DNA of 64,000 nt from positions 29,071-93,070 of the forward strand of contig JBFWXN010000011.1 of the NCBI GenBank assembly GCA_050187415.1, written 5' to 3'. The notes beneath the pieces are model-generated. The model saw only the letters and a program-made list of their open reading frames with translations. It had not been told where the DNA came from and made no database searches. Source of the DNA: Ga0077555 sp050187415. GTDB taxonomy: Bacteria > Pseudomonadota > Alphaproteobacteria > Rhizobiales > Hyphomicrobiaceae. This document shows, piece after piece, positions 63,879 through 64,000 of this stretch (the stretch's first letter is position 1; each line of letters begins with the position of its first letter). The position numbers were made by a program, and so were the translations under genes.

Positions 63879-64000
63879 GGCGACTCGCGGCGATAGACAA
63901 GGAGACGATCGGGCCCGAGCCCACGCTGTCGCGCGGGGACGGCCAAGAGCTTGTAGCGCGCGAAATAGGCGTCCCGATCACCCGTGATCACCGGAATGGT
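63875..64000 (-). CDS. C-terminal end of an unidentified protein (partial)
   Basis: The last 41 codons of a gene entering from the right edge are visible, ending LGPDRLLVYRRESP. The stop overlaps the thioesterase start by four bases, supporting a real coupled gene. The position upstream of ribE would suit ribD, but the visible tail is not diagnostic of RibD or of any other family. Confidence 0.6.
   Translation of the reverse strand, partial: TIPVITGDRDAYFARYKLLAVPARQRGLGPDRLLVYRRESP

Overview
The window is a high-G+C chromosomal segment of an alphaproteobacterium, most probably of the Hyphomicrobiales (Rhizobiales). The evidence is the trpC-moaC-moeA-lexA-comEC gene order, a GAAC-N7-GAAC SOS box in front of lexA, an ELM1-type (DUF1022) protein, a Sit-type manganese importer divergent from mntR, an Omp25-like barrel, and a RibBA whose GTP-cyclohydrolase half has lost its zinc cysteines. 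No rRNA, tRNA, CRISPR array, transposase or prophage was found.

Layout. Positions 1-5.4 kb hold a catabolic-looking cluster: the edge of a hydroxyisobutyrate-dehydrogenase-like gene, a PPOX flavoprotein, then a five-gene plus-strand run (luciferase-like monooxygenase, second dehydrogenase, carboxymuconolactone-decarboxylase-like protein, amidohydrolase, crotonase). Positions 5.4-19 kb are mostly housekeeping: class II DAHP synthase, YceI, an SDR, an outer-membrane barrel, glutathione reductase, rpiA-gabD, phosphoglycolate phosphatase, threonine aldolase and an MMPL/RND transporter. Positions 19-28 kb hold a TusA-like protein, a crotonase, trpC-moaC-moeA-lexA, a frameshifted comEC and glnS.

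Positions 28.3-30.7 kb form a small island that reads as less G+C-rich than its surroundings. It carries a two-gene anti-phage CBASS: a Cap15-type effector (two membrane helices plus a beta-rich domain) and a CD-NTase cyclase. The two genes are transcribed divergently and lie about 750 bp apart, which is unusual because CBASS genes normally sit in one operon. This is the most interesting system in the window.

Positions 30.8-37.2 kb hold a secreted peroxiredoxin and a complete oligopeptide-type ABC importer split into two convergent units. Positions 37.5-46.1 kb hold gltX, gltA, the ELM1-like protein and the sitABCD-like manganese importer with its MntR regulator and a candidate operator. Positions 46.3-57.2 kb are a lipid region: a ketosynthase and acyl carrier protein pair, an acyl-CoA ligase coupled to a MerR regulator, a thiolase, a bifunctional beta-oxidation protein, a LURP-one-like protein and FadE. 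Positions 57.4-64 kb hold soxYZ, a double-CDGSH protein, a TPR protein, the riboflavin operon ribE-ribBA-ribH-nusB, a thioesterase and the 3' end of an unidentified gene.

Many genes have strong Shine-Dalgarno sequences that place the start downstream of the longest open frame; starts were chosen on that basis and on family N-termini. GTG and TTG starts are frequent.
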